A DNA stretch of 64,000 bases from Schlesneria paludicola DSM 18645 (GCF_000255655.1 NZ_JH636436.1:223636-287635), one strand, 5' to 3'. Counted from the first letter of the stretch, positions 7,767-17,619 are shown. Made by a program: numbers and translations. Notes: generated from the letters alone by a model not told the origin.

Positions 7767-10316
7767 ATGTCGTTTGCTCGTGCTTGTGGGCTCACACTGC
7801 TTCTGATCGTCGCCTCGGGCGTTCACGCGGATGATTCGCCTGTCGACTACATGACGCAAGTCAAACCGTTGCTCGCGAAGCATTGTGCTGGCTGTCACGG
7901 GGCACAGAAGCAGAATGTGGGATTGCGTGTCGATTCGGCTCAGGGGTTGTTCGTCGGTGGTGACAGCGGTCCGGTCGTGATTCCCGGTGAGTCTGCCAAA
8001 AGTCTGCTGGTTCACGCCGTGACAGGGACCGAGAACGCCTCGCAGATGCCGCCCGAGGGGCCACCGCTGAGCACGGACGCGATCGCGTTGATTCGGCGTT
8101 GGATCGATGCCGGCGCGAAATCGCCGGCGGATGAAGTGGTCGAAGCGGCGGCGGCGAAGACCAGTGATCACTGGTCGTTTAGGCCGATTCACCGGCCAAC
8201 CGTGCCTGTCGTGACGCGATCCGGATCTCTGCGGAATGGCATCGATAATTTCATTCGTAGCCGGTTGGAGCACGACCGGCTTGAGCCGGTCGAAGACGCC
8301 GATGCCACGACCCTTGTTCGACGCGTTCATCTGGATCTGCTGGGGATTCCACCGGCAGTGGAAACGGTGCGGGAATTTCTTGAGGATCAATCGCCCGATG
8401 CGTATGAACGGTTGCTCGACCGCCTGCTGGCATCGCCCCACTATGGTGAACGCTGGGGACGCGACTGGCTCGATTCGGCCCGCTATGCCGACTCGAACGG
8501 CTTCACGCGTGATCAGCCGCGAACGATCTGGAAATATCGCGACTGGGTGATCGGCGCTTTCAATCGCAATCTGGGATTCGATCAATTCACGATCGAGCAG
8601 CTGGCGGGGGATCTGTTGCCCAACCCGACGTTGGATCAACTTGTCGCCACCGGATTTCACCGGAACACGCTGATCAATGAAGAAGGCGGAACTGATCCCG
8701 AACAGTTCCGCGTCGAGGCGGTGGTCGATCGAGCCAACACGACAGGGACCGTCTTTCTGGGGCTGACCGTCGGGTGCTGTCAGTGTCACGACCATAAGTA
8801 TGATCCACTGTCCCAGCGGGAGTATTACCAGTTTTACGCCTTCTTCAATTCGACCGAATTCACGCCGGGGAATCAGACGTTACCCAAGATTGATGTCCCA
8901 ACCGCTGACCAGATTCGGATGGGTGAGCCGGAACGGGCCGCGCAGATTCGCGCGGAAATCAGTCGGCTGGAACAAGAATTGAAGGATCGTGATGCGGACA
9001 TTGCCGCCGATCAGACGGCATGGGAGAAGCTGCTGACGGAAGACGACAAGAAGAAGCTTCCGTACAATATCAAGAATGCAGTGGATCTGGTGGTGGCGGA
9101 TCGGTCGGACGTTCACAAACGCGATTTGAGCAACTATTTCCGCGGCCTACCACAGGCACGCGAAAAGCATCCACAACTCAACGAGATTTCTCGACTGCGT
9201 GACCTCGAGCCGAAGTTCGCTGTCACCATGATCACGCGTGAGAGTGCCGCACCCCGCGAAACGCATATTCATGTTCGAGGAGATTTCCTGCGTCAGGGGG
9301 CACGCGTTGAGCCGGCCGCTCCGGCAGTCCTGATCTCGACAGGGGGGCAGGGGCCCATGGGAAGCCGCTTGAAGCTCGCAGAATGGCTGGTGTCGTCGGG
9401 CAATCCCTTGACCGCGCGCGTGATCAGCAATCGGTACTGGCAACGACTGTTCGGCCGCGGACTGGTGGAAACCGAGAATGACTTCGGGACCCAGGGCGAC
9501 CGGCCGACGCATCCGGAGTTGCTCGATTGGCTGGCCAGCGAATTCCGTGATGTCAGCCCCTCCTCGGCGGCAGGTCCCGCCTGGGATTTGAAGCGACTGC
9601 TGCGATTGATGGTTTCGTCGACGACGTACCGGCAATCGTCGTTCGCGCGTGCGGACCTTGTGGAACGTGATCCATTGAACAAGTTGCTGGCACGCCAATC
9701 ACGATTGCGGATCGATGCCGAGATGATTCGTGATACGGCGCTTGCGGCGGCCGGCCTGTTGACGGAAGAACTGGGCGGGCCGCCGGTCTATCCGCCGCAA
9801 CCCGAAGGCGTGTTTGATTTCACTCAGGATAAAAAGCCCTGGAAGACGTCGACGGGGCGCGACCGGTTTCGGAAGGCGATGTATACCCATCTGTGGCGAT
9901 CCAGCCTTTACCCGTCGATGGCGGTTTTCGATTTCCCTGAACCGAATGTCGCCTGCACCCGCCGTGTCCGCTCGAATACCCCCTTGCAATCGTTGACCCT
10001 GGCGAACGACGAAACCTTCTTCGAATTTGCTCAGGGGTTTGCCGTTCGGTTGCTGGAATCGGCGGCGTCGGACGACAGTCAACGCCTGGGGATGGCCGTG
10101 GAGACTGCAGTGGGGCGGGAACCGACGTCGCTGGAACTGGCTCGGTTACGCGGCTACCTGCAGCAACAGCGGGAACGGTTTACGCATGACGTTGCCGCTG
10201 CGGAACAGTTTGCCCCGAAGTCCAAGCCCGCGAACTCGTCTGTTCAGGAGGCCGCGGCGTGGACAGCGGTGGCCCGCGTTTTAATGAACCTGGATGAGTT
10301 CATCACGCGGGAATAG
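7767..10316 (+). CDS. Secreted DUF1549/DUF1553 (PSD1-type) cytochrome c-domain protein
   Basis: A planctomycete-type protein of 849 residues from the ATG at 7767, which follows GTGAGG and opens a clear signal peptide (SFARACGLTLLLIVASGVHA). An upstream in-frame start at 7692 gives no signal-like N-terminus. Domains are: a planctomycete cytochrome C domain with haem motif CAGCH (40-44), DUF1549 (about 135-350, with RWGRDWLDSARYADSNG), a variable middle, and DUF1553 (about 525-790, with NRYWQRLFGRGLV and TPLQSLTLAND). It is presumably periplasmic and redox-linked; its substrate is unknown. Such genes are usually followed by a DUF1501 gene, but here the next gene is convergent and unrelated. Confidence 0.92.
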   Translation: MSFARACGLTLLLIVASGVHADDSPVDYMTQVKPLLAKHCAGCHGAQKQNVGLRVDSAQGLFVGGDSGPVVIPGESAKSLLVHAVTGTENASQMPPEGPPLSTDAIALIRRWIDAGAKSPADEVVEAAAAKTSDHWSFRPIHRPTVPVVTRSGSLRNGIDNFIRSRLEHDRLEPVEDADATTLVRRVHLDLLGIPPAVETVREFLEDQSPDAYERLLDRLLASPHYGERWGRDWLDSARYADSNGFTRDQPRTIWKYRDWVIGAFNRNLGFDQFTIEQLAGDLLPNPTLDQLVATGFHRNTLINEEGGTDPEQFRVEAVVDRANTTGTVFLGLTVGCCQCHDHKYDPLSQREYYQFYAFFNSTEFTPGNQTLPKIDVPTADQIRMGEPERAAQIRAEISRLEQELKDRDADIAADQTAWEKLLTEDDKKKLPYNIKNAVDLVVADRSDVHKRDLSNYFRGLPQAREKHPQLNEISRLRDLEPKFAVTMITRESAAPRETHIHVRGDFLRQGARVEPAAPAVLISTGGQGPMGSRLKLAEWLVSSGNPLTARVISNRYWQRLFGRGLVETENDFGTQGDRPTHPELLDWLASEFRDVSPSSAAGPAWDLKRLLRLMVSSTTYRQSSFARADLVERDPLNKLLARQSRLRIDAEMIRDTALAAAGLLTEELGGPPVYPPQPEGVFDFTQDKKPWKTSTGRDRFRKAMYTHLWRSSLYPSMAVFDFPEPNVACTRRVRSNTPLQSLTLANDETFFEFAQGFAVRLLESAASDDSQRLGMAVETAVGREPTSLELARLRGYLQQQRERFTHDVAAAEQFAPKSKPANSSVQEAAAWTAVARVLMNLDEFITRE

Positions 10317-11321
10317 GCGACTTTACGGCGTGCCGGACGAGATCGAGTTTCCTTCGTTCCACGTTTTCCTTCGTTTCACGGTCACGAAATGTGACAGGGG
10401 GCGAGGTCCGCCGACGACTTTGTGCCAAGTTGTCAAAGATGCGTGTGTTCCAGAGTCGCTCGTCTTGAAGCCGCCACCGTGGACACGATCCGCACATGAG
10501 ACGTACGTGTGACGATCGCGGACCCCTCTGTTGATTGCCGGAAGACAATCTCAATCGGACCGCAATCGATTCCGGCCGCCCATGATAGGTCGGCAAAGGC
10601 GGTTGGCCTGATGATCGAGAGCAGCGATCGGAAGGCTCGCAACCGGGCTTGTCCACGTCCGGCCGCAAGGGGGTGAAGGAGAGCGAGGTTTCTCAATCAT
10701 TCTAAATTCGCCACTTCGCCAGGTTTATCTTCTCGACGTGCGAAGTCGCAGGCCCAAATTTTTTGATCACCTTAATCCTCTTGATCGCTTTGTTCTCTAT
10801 CACCTTATTTCACTGGAACTTAGATGTGCTCAGTGGGTTCGGATCGTGTTGATTACGTTGAGCAACATGCTAGCGGTCTTGTTTACGAGGCCCGGGTTTT
10901 CACCCGATGTGTGATAAAGCACGTGACGAGCGCGCACTCGTAGTGGGAACCTGGATGAGCGTCGCAACGGAATTGAGGTCGTGGAAGAACTGCATTTGAA
11001 TTTCCCGCTTCAATCAGAGACCAGGGCAGGTTCTGGGTTCGAGGAACCTGAGCCCACTGGTTCACGATCCTCGGGTTTCCTGCCGGGCTGATTCTGTGAT
11101 CATACGATCTCCGGGAATCTTGTCAGGACCAAGTCGATGCAATCTTCTAAACCTTTGGAAGACTCATGGTTGCGATCCCGTACCGAGGTCGTGCTCGCGC
11201 TCGGATCATTCGCGTTCATTGAGACTCGATGATCCAACGCGTTGCCCGATCAAACGACCAAGACGAGCCGAGCGGTGGCGCACGAAGGTTGTTGCTCGTT
11301 TTTTGAAAACATGTCGGGGTT
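10317..11321. other. 1 kb intergenic region without recognisable genes
   Basis: This stretch lies between two convergent genes. The short frames in it have low-complexity or Arg/Ser-rich translations typical of shadows and no ribosome sites. No tRNA-like or strong hairpin signal was seen. A patch near 10770-10815 is unusually AT-rich. It may be a decayed gene or contain an unrecognised RNA. Confidence 0.4.
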
Positions 11322-12782
11322 TTAGAAACGCACTGACAGTCCGGCGCCGGTAAACATCGAGTCAGTCTCTCGGCTCAGCCGTTGTCCGACGCGCGCGTCG
11401 AGCTGAACGTTCGTGGTGAGGTAATAGAAGACGCCGGTATCGATGTAGTTCTGGCCGCGATTATCGCTCGAATTCGTCGAGAAAATCGTATACCACTCGG
11501 CAAACCCACCTACTCGTTTTGAGACTTGGAAGAGTAACGACAACGATTGATGCCAGGTCTCGTTGCTGTCCGATCCATGCACACCCACGGGAACGGCGGG
11601 GCTAATGCCCGTGATGACCTGTGTGACATCTGTGTTTCGCAGGAAATCGACACCGGTACTGGCCTTTAAATACAGCCATCGTCGGAAACCCCAGCCGAGG
11701 ACGAGATTTCCAAAGGGTTGCATGACACCGGCCGAGACGCCGCCCGTGCCGGTTGGCAACGTCGATCCGCCGAGGATGGTGACCATCGGACGCCAGTCAT
11801 CCTGCTGGAAGGCTTCGTACTTGAAGCCGACATAGAGGTCACTGCCGCCAAAGCTGTTGTCTTTCAATCCTGTGGCTTGATCGGTGACGTCGGTCATCAC
11901 GTAGCCGAACCATTTCATTCGAAGCTCGAATTCGTCGGTCAATCCGACTCGGATCAGCGATTCGGGCAGTGTCCGGTGGCTGGTGTGCAAACCGCTGTCG
12001 TTGCTGCGCGAGAACGTGTACCCCGTTTCGATGATCGTGACCCCTTTGCCCGCGGAATAGGTGGCATCCGTAAAGTCGGGCCGGTCGGTGTTGATCAGGT
12101 TGTAGAAGTCCCATTCGTCCGTGACCTCTTGTCCGAGCAGGTTGGGACGCATGTTTTCCCAAAGGCTTCCTGGGGCGTGACAATCGAAGGCGCGAATGCG
12201 AGGAAATTCGGCGGGATCGGCGATCGTGATGTGGCCGTTTCCCCAATCGGTTGGGCGAGGATAGGCCGGAGGGTTCGCGGGATGATTGCTCACAAGAAAA
12301 TTGGTGAGATCCGGTTGATGATCTGGCGGGAAGACGGTGTCTGGTTGCGTTGGTGGAGCCGAGACCAGGGTGGCGCGTTGCGGAGTCACAAAATCGTCCG
12401 CGGCGGGGATCGCCTCGACGAACACGAGCAACACGGCCATCGCAACGAATACAGGCTGAAAGAAGTGACCCAACAGGGTCTGACCAAGAGTCCAATTGTC
12501 GTCCGACGAATCCGAGTCCTCATCATTGCTACCGCGAGACGATCGTCCCAGGCTGCCGCCCCGTCGATTCTGATCACGAATTGCCTGCGCGGGGGCATTG
12601 CGAGCGGTTTGCCAGGCCGGTTTCGTGTCAGGATTTCGACTGTGCGGGACATTCGATTCAAAGTTGGCCCGCACGGAATGGCCACAAAGCAGCGACAACG
12701 CCAAGAGCCACAGGAGCGATCGTCGTCCGAACGCGACAAGAGGACGCTCGGTGAGCGCCAAGCAGAGCTTAAAGACGTACAT
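11322..12782 (-). CDS. Outer-membrane beta-barrel, phenol MetA-pathway/transporter-like family
   Basis: The ATG at 12782 gives 486 residues; the GTG at 12833 has no ribosome site. The C-terminal half (about 230-486) alternates short amphipathic strands, contains NTDRPDFTDATYSAGKG, and ends in Phe (LSVRF), as outer-membrane barrels do. It resembles the MetA-pathway putative transporter family, seen often in planctomycetes without proven function. The N-terminal part holds two hydrophobic segments, each followed by an Ala-x-Ala-like site: LLWLLALSLLCG (about 23-34) and a second near 106-129. Between them is a Ser/Asp/Arg-rich linker. Only one can be an ordinary signal peptide. Confidence 0.75.
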   Translation of the reverse strand: MYVFKLCLALTERPLVAFGRRSLLWLLALSLLCGHSVRANFESNVPHSRNPDTKPAWQTARNAPAQAIRDQNRRGGSLGRSSRGSNDEDSDSSDDNWTLGQTLLGHFFQPVFVAMAVLLVFVEAIPAADDFVTPQRATLVSAPPTQPDTVFPPDHQPDLTNFLVSNHPANPPAYPRPTDWGNGHITIADPAEFPRIRAFDCHAPGSLWENMRPNLLGQEVTDEWDFYNLINTDRPDFTDATYSAGKGVTIIETGYTFSRSNDSGLHTSHRTLPESLIRVGLTDEFELRMKWFGYVMTDVTDQATGLKDNSFGGSDLYVGFKYEAFQQDDWRPMVTILGGSTLPTGTGGVSAGVMQPFGNLVLGWGFRRWLYLKASTGVDFLRNTDVTQVITGISPAVPVGVHGSDSNETWHQSLSLLFQVSKRVGGFAEWYTIFSTNSSDNRGQNYIDTGVFYYLTTNVQLDARVGQRLSRETDSMFTGAGLSVRF

Positions 12783-13210
12783 CTGATCCGATCTACTGCG
12801 AACCGGTGGCACTTCGCGTGATTGCGATGTCACAAGTCGCGATAACGGTTGGCAAACAGGCGCCGATCGCCAGAAGCGGGTGGCGCTCCATTCTGGCGAA
12901 CGGCTGATGTTTCACGCCGAAAGGTTTACGAAGCGGACGTCATTGAGTTCGAGAGCTTGGTCTTCACAACGGCATGACAGTATCGAGTCAGTGCGGAGCC
13001 TGTCCCTATCATTGCGCACAAAGCTCAGTGGAAAGATCGGCAGATTCGTTAAGGTCCATGATGGGGCGTTCAAGCCTCTCGAATTTGTCATGTACCGGTG
13101 CGTTGGGATCGCGTCCCACGGTTCGTGACGAGCCTGAAATGAAGAATGCCGCTCGAAGACGATCGTCTTCGAGCGGCATTGAGAACCGCATTCTTCACGC
13201 CGCGTCGTGA
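12783..13210. other. Intergenic region between two barrel genes
   Basis: No gene is supported here. It holds the palindromic terminator of the upstream porin gene (13145-13180) and presumably the promoter of the beta-barrel gene at 11322-12782. No clear -35/-10 pair was recognised. Confidence 0.4.
13145..13180 (-). terminator. Perfect 36-bp palindromic terminator of the porin gene
   Basis: Arms of 16 bases (13145-13160 and 13165-13180) are perfectly complementary around GATC, which is itself palindromic. The hairpin begins 31 bases downstream of the porin stop on the minus strand and is followed by the T-rich CTTCATTT. It probably stops transcription before the next barrel gene. Confidence 0.75.
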
Positions 13211-14734
13211 TTAGAACGTGATACAAACGTCGGTGATGAACAGAGCCTGGTTGCTCTTGTTTCCATCGCCGTAGGGTTTGAACCCATTCGGATTGACGGC
13301 CAGATCCGTGCCGCCGGTGTACCAGTCAAACCGGAAGTTCGGGCGAATGAAGAAGTTGGGTTTGCCGGTGGGGTACCAGCGAGGTCCAACTGTGGTTTGG
13401 AAGAAGTCACCCGTGTATCCACCGGGCAACGTTGCGACTGGCACACCGGCCATGTTGCCGGTGATACCGCTGGGGGCATTGCCTGGCAGGAAGCCAGCGA
13501 CGCGGTAACCTTCTTCGTCACGCCACCATTCAAAGTTTGCACCCCAGGTCCAATGATCATTGAACTTGCGGAAGAGGTATTGGTTCACACCGTACCAGTT
13601 GGCGCGACGACCATTGATGGTCGCATCTCGCTGGGTACCGAAGTCGGTCTGGCCGACATAGGTCCAGTCGTCGTTGATCGGTTTCGTGTAGACGACCGAC
13701 TGATAGTATCGCTGTGTAAATTGCAGGTTAAAGTTCGGTTCCTGAGTCAAGAAGATCATCTGAGTCAAGTTCGACTTGTCTTGGAACGTATAGCTGTAGC
13801 CGCCGACATAGCCCATGTGTGGGTTATGGCCGTCGAAGTTGTCCCAGCCCTGGATCATCCCGCTGCTGACCGTCAACTGATCATTGACGGTATAGGTCGC
13901 CAAGGCACCGGTATGAGTGAAAGGCTCACCCCACTGATAGGTGTAGGGCAGAGAGCTGAAGAAGTTCTGGGTCGTGTCGACGGTGAAGTAACCGACGGGC
14001 GACAGGAAGTGGCCAACTTTGACCTTCAACTTCTTGTAAGCACCTTCCAGATAGAATTGTGGAAGGGCCAGGCCATACAGGCCGAAGTTGTTGTTGATGT
14101 TTGGCGTTTCCAAACCGGTTTCGGTCGTCAAACGAGCGTTGGTACCGTACAGCAGGTCAAAGCGACCCCCGAAGTCCCAATCCTTGTTGGTCGTATCGGT
14201 GGCTTTTTCACCGTACAACCAGAGCTGGTTCATTTGATATTCGTTGGAACGGTCCGTCCAGGTCACGGGGCCGTTGTAACGATTGGAAGGGTTGTTGAAG
14301 TTCATGGTATAGCTTTGCGCCAGGTTACCACCGAACTTCCAACCCTTGTCCTTCAGATGGTTGTTTCCGCACTCGTCGGTAAACAAATCCATCAGCGTGA
14401 ACGGATCAGATGAATCTGCTCCGCCCGCAGCCGCGCATCCTCCGGCAGCAGCAGCCCCACAGCCAGGAGCGGCAGGACCGCACACGGGAGCGGGGGTTGC
14501 AGGAGCCGCACAGGTATCGCAATTCAAGCCGGCATACAGCCCTTTCAGGCGGTTTGCGGCGTCATCAAAAATATGATCACAGCAGGCGGGCTGAGCTGAC
14601 GTGCAGCCTGTGGCGGTCGAACACTGTGGTTCGGCCGCCGACAGCACTCCCGCCACCAGCATTCCTGCCGTGCCGACCATCATGGACAGACCCGTCCCGA
14701 TGTCGACGAATCGAAGCTTCCTTAGACCCAACAT
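13211..14734 (-). CDS. BBP2-type beta-barrel porin, OmpL-like
   Basis: The 507-residue outer-membrane protein has a signal peptide (LSMMVGTAGMLVAGVLSAAE), then a Cys/Ala/Gly-rich segment (about 35-105, roughly ten cysteines), then many aromatic-rich strands ending in CITF. Blocks such as GWKFGGNLAQSYTMNFNNP, FYLEGAYKKLKVKVGHF and LSPVGY match the planctomycete beta-barrel porin-2 family. It presumably forms a diffusion channel. AAGGAG lies about 9 bases before the ATG. The Cys-rich periplasmic segment could be disulfide-bonded and is unusual for porins. Confidence 0.85.
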   Translation of the reverse strand: MLGLRKLRFVDIGTGLSMMVGTAGMLVAGVLSAAEPQCSTATGCTSAQPACCDHIFDDAANRLKGLYAGLNCDTCAAPATPAPVCGPAAPGCGAAAAGGCAAAGGADSSDPFTLMDLFTDECGNNHLKDKGWKFGGNLAQSYTMNFNNPSNRYNGPVTWTDRSNEYQMNQLWLYGEKATDTTNKDWDFGGRFDLLYGTNARLTTETGLETPNINNNFGLYGLALPQFYLEGAYKKLKVKVGHFLSPVGYFTVDTTQNFFSSLPYTYQWGEPFTHTGALATYTVNDQLTVSSGMIQGWDNFDGHNPHMGYVGGYSYTFQDKSNLTQMIFLTQEPNFNLQFTQRYYQSVVYTKPINDDWTYVGQTDFGTQRDATINGRRANWYGVNQYLFRKFNDHWTWGANFEWWRDEEGYRVAGFLPGNAPSGITGNMAGVPVATLPGGYTGDFFQTTVGPRWYPTGKPNFFIRPNFRFDWYTGGTDLAVNPNGFKPYGDGNKSNQALFITDVCITF

Positions 14735-15479
14735 CTGTCACTCCTTGTGGTACTTAATCGGAACTGCCCAGCGTCGCCTCGTTCGTTACTCACAGTTAAC
14801 CGTCGAGTTCCTGCCGACACCCGTCGTTGAGCGTGGCGACAGCAGTCGCATAGATGCGACACCTCGTCGAAACGCATAGAGCCTGTCGCCCCCCTTAAAA
14901 AGCGCGTAAGGAGTTCGGGCCTGCCCGTCGCTATCGGATTGATCCCAGTGAGAATTCGAACGATTAATTCAGCTACTGCGCGTTCGGCGTAACGCCATTA
15001 AATACGCTGATCGTCAAGGGTTTCCTGGCTTGTGTTGGCCCTCATGACGCTTCGGCGGAATCTGCCGAAGTGTGGTTAGTCAGTCGTTTTTTGTTGCATT
15101 TATAATACTGTTAAATGATTCGTGTTGATGATCCGTGGAGCACGTCGAGAATTGCCGCTCGACCTCAGACGGATTTCCGAAGGATCAATTTGTTGACACC
15201 AGAAACGAGTGTTCCATGCCGACGAGGACGCGCAATCGACGGCACGAGAGTGGGCACACGCATCGTTGTCGACGGGCGATCGTGCCTTCGAACTGTCTAC
15301 TGAAGGTGATTGGATTGGGGGCGGCGAGAGCGCGCATGGCATGCGATTCAGGTCGACCAATTGGCGACTCTGTTGATCTTCCGACGGCGGCGATCCAAGA
15401 TACTTCGCTTCTATCCCAGAAATGCGATTGTCGATGTATACCCGCAGATTGCGCGTTCGCAGTAGAAGGTCAGTGCGTC
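14735..15479. other. Divergent intergenic region, 745 bp
   Basis: This lies between the porin and NHL-protein starts. An in-frame extension of the NHL gene back to 15135 was rejected because its translation is His/Arg/Cys-rich and unlike the family. A perfect TATAAT stands at 15101-15106, but no matching -35 element lies 16-18 bases upstream, so it is only a possible -10 box. No RNA gene was recognised. Confidence 0.4.
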
Positions 15480-16496
15480 ATGGAATCGTCCGTCCCCGTT
15501 GTGATGTCGTCGGGTGGTTTTTCTTTTCGGGCCATCGCGGATTGGGCAAAGTGGCCCTCCGACTGGGTCATGAATGAAGTCACTGCGGTGGCCACGGATT
15601 CACAAGATCGCGTGTTCGTATTCAATCGAGGCGATCATCCCGTGGCGGTCTTCGATCCCGATGGCCAGCCGCTATTCTCATGGGGCACCGATCTGTTTGA
15701 TCGGCCGCACGGCATCTGGATCGGTCCGGGCGATGAGGTTTACTGTACCGACGACTTGGGGCACGCCATCCACAAGTTTACGGCGGAAGGCCGGCACTTG
15801 ATGACGATGGGCGTGCGTGGCCGACCGTCCGACACCGGCAACAGTTCGATCGACTATCGTACCATTCAGCGCAGCGGGCCGCCGTTCAACTTCCCAACCA
15901 ATCTGGCCGTTGCACCAGACGGTGACCTTTATGTTGTGGACGGGTACGGGAATGCACGTGTGCATCAGTTCTCGCCTGATGGGACGCTGCGCCGATCCTG
16001 GGGTGAACCGGGGTCTGGCCCGGGACAATTCAAAGTGCCGCATGGAATCGCCATCGATCGAAACGGCGTGATCTTTGTTGCTGACCGCGAGAACAGTCGC
16101 TTGCAGCGATTCTCGCCGACGGGCGAATACCTGAACGAGTGGGCAGATGTGGCTCGGCCCTGCGAGGTTGCGATCGATGACCTCGGACGCGTCTACGTGG
16201 CGGAACTCGGGTACCGGACGGGGATGTGGCCGGGGACATCGGCACCATCGGTTGACTCGACGGGGGGCCGGTTTAGCATCTTCGACACAACGGGAACCCT
16301 GTTGGCGCGGTTCGGCGGCGGTCAGCGCCCGTGCGAGCCGGGCGATTTCTTTTCACCACACGACATCTGGCTGGATTCAAAAGGAAATGTGTATCTCTCG
16401 GAAGTGATCCGTTCCTGCTGCGGAAACAAGCGTCCCGCCGTAGGCGATTATCACACGTTGCAGAAGCTCGAACGACTTGAAGGAACAGCTCCATGA
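15480..16496 (+). CDS. NHL-repeat beta-propeller protein, amidating-lyase-like
   Basis: From the ATG at 15480 (AGAAGG upstream) the protein has 338 residues made of NHL repeats: AVATDSQDRVFVFNR, FPTNLAVAPDGDLYVVDG, VPHGIAIDRNGVIFVADRE, SPHDIWLDSKGNVYLSEV. This is a six-bladed propeller of the type found in peptidyl-alpha-hydroxyglycine lyases and SMP-30-like proteins. No signal peptide is visible. Its stop overlaps the next gene's ATG (ATGA), so it is made with a zinc-type dehydrogenase. A lactonase or lyase acting with that dehydrogenase is plausible but unproven. Confidence 0.82.
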   Translation: MESSVPVVMSSGGFSFRAIADWAKWPSDWVMNEVTAVATDSQDRVFVFNRGDHPVAVFDPDGQPLFSWGTDLFDRPHGIWIGPGDEVYCTDDLGHAIHKFTAEGRHLMTMGVRGRPSDTGNSSIDYRTIQRSGPPFNFPTNLAVAPDGDLYVVDGYGNARVHQFSPDGTLRRSWGEPGSGPGQFKVPHGIAIDRNGVIFVADRENSRLQRFSPTGEYLNEWADVARPCEVAIDDLGRVYVAELGYRTGMWPGTSAPSVDSTGGRFSIFDTTGTLLARFGGGQRPCEPGDFFSPHDIWLDSKGNVYLSEVIRSCCGNKRPAVGDYHTLQKLERLEGTAP

Positions 16497-17584
16497 AAGC
16501 GTGGCGATTCTATGGTTTCGGCGATATGCGATTGGATGACATTCCGGAGCCCGTCTGTCTGCCAGGGCATGTGGTGGTTGAGCCCCTTGTGGTTCAGCCG
16601 AGCGTGACCGAGGCGCAGTTGGCGTTCGGCATTCCGACCTTGGCCTATGATCGAGTCAAAGAGCGACTCGAAAAAGATGCTCCGATCCAACTATTTGGTC
16701 ACGAATTCTGTGCCCGCATTTGTGAGATTGGTGCTGGAGTGACCGGTTACAAGATCGGCGACCGTGTCGCGGCACGGGCAAAGCTTCCCTGTGGCAATTG
16801 TTCGTTATGCAATTCCGATCGCAGCACGCTCTGTCGACGCGGACCCGTCATCGGGTTTGACCAGCCGGGTTGTTTTAGTGAACGGGCACTATTGCCCGAG
16901 ATATCGCTGGTCAAAGTCGACGACCGCATTTCCAACAGCGTTGCCGCCTGCCTGCAGTCGCTCAGTGACAGCGTGGCGGCGGTCGAGACGGCTCAGATTC
17001 AGATTGCCGATTCGGTCGTCATTTTCGGTCAAGGCAGCATGGGGCTGGAATGCCTGCAGATTGCGCGGATCAGCGGTGCCGGGCAAGTGATCACCGTGGA
17101 CGTGCGTGACGAGGCCTGTGCCGTGTCGCGCGAGTTGGGAGCCGATCATGCACTCAACGCCAAGACCTGCGACGTCGTGGCCACGATTCGAGAACTGACT
17201 GGCGGGATCGGGGCGGACGTGGTGTTTGAATGCGCGGGGGGAAGTCCGAAACAGGGACTCGCCGGACATCAGACGCTGCTGAATGCACTCAACTCGGTCC
17301 GTTCAGGCGGCAAGATTATCGGGGTGTCGTGGTTCGGTGGACCGGTCGAACTTCCGATCGATCTGTTTCGCGAACGCAGCCTGCGGTACCTGTTCCCGGA
17401 TATCAGCACGCGGGAACATCTGCAGTATACGGTTCAGGCGGTCGCGTCGGGCCGTGTTCGATTAGAACCGACGATTCGGCATGTGCTGCACGGGATTGAA
17501 TCGGTTCCTAAGGCGTTTGAGATCACGGCGCATAAAGGGAAGTTTCAGGCGATCAATCCGGCCCAGGTGGTATTTGAGGCGTGA
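16493..17584 (+). CDS. Zinc-type medium-chain alcohol dehydrogenase
   Basis: The 363-residue MDR-family NAD(P)-dependent oxidoreductase retains the structural-zinc cysteines Cys100, Cys103, Cys106 and Cys114, the catalytic-site GHE (69-71), and a Rossmann stretch VVIFGQGSMGLECLQIAR (about 170-187) followed by an acidic VDVRDE that favours NAD+. The usual first catalytic-zinc cysteine (CGTD or similar) is replaced by SVTE (37-40). The gene is translationally coupled to the NHL propeller. It resembles threonine or sorbitol dehydrogenases, but its substrate is unknown. Confidence 0.88.
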   Translation: MKAWRFYGFGDMRLDDIPEPVCLPGHVVVEPLVVQPSVTEAQLAFGIPTLAYDRVKERLEKDAPIQLFGHEFCARICEIGAGVTGYKIGDRVAARAKLPCGNCSLCNSDRSTLCRRGPVIGFDQPGCFSERALLPEISLVKVDDRISNSVAACLQSLSDSVAAVETAQIQIADSVVIFGQGSMGLECLQIARISGAGQVITVDVRDEACAVSRELGADHALNAKTCDVVATIRELTGGIGADVVFECAGGSPKQGLAGHQTLLNALNSVRSGGKIIGVSWFGGPVELPIDLFRERSLRYLFPDISTREHLQYTVQAVASGRVRLEPTIRHVLHGIESVPKAFEITAHKGKFQAINPAQVVFEA

Positions 17585-17619
17585 GGCGTTCCGTATCTTC
17601 TCCCTTGGTGGAAAATCCT

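Noticed and set aside
10317..11321. tRNA or small RNA gene in the empty kilobase
   Set aside because: GGTTCGAG-like strings occur near 11036, but no acceptor or anticodon stems could be built.
13397..14413. 338-codon plus-strand open frame over the porin gene
   Set aside because: Val/Gly-rich translation is the mirror of porin codons; no ribosome site or family features.
15135..15479. Extended N-terminus of the NHL protein
   Set aside because: His/Arg/Cys-rich and unlike the family; the ATG at 15480 has its own ribosome site.
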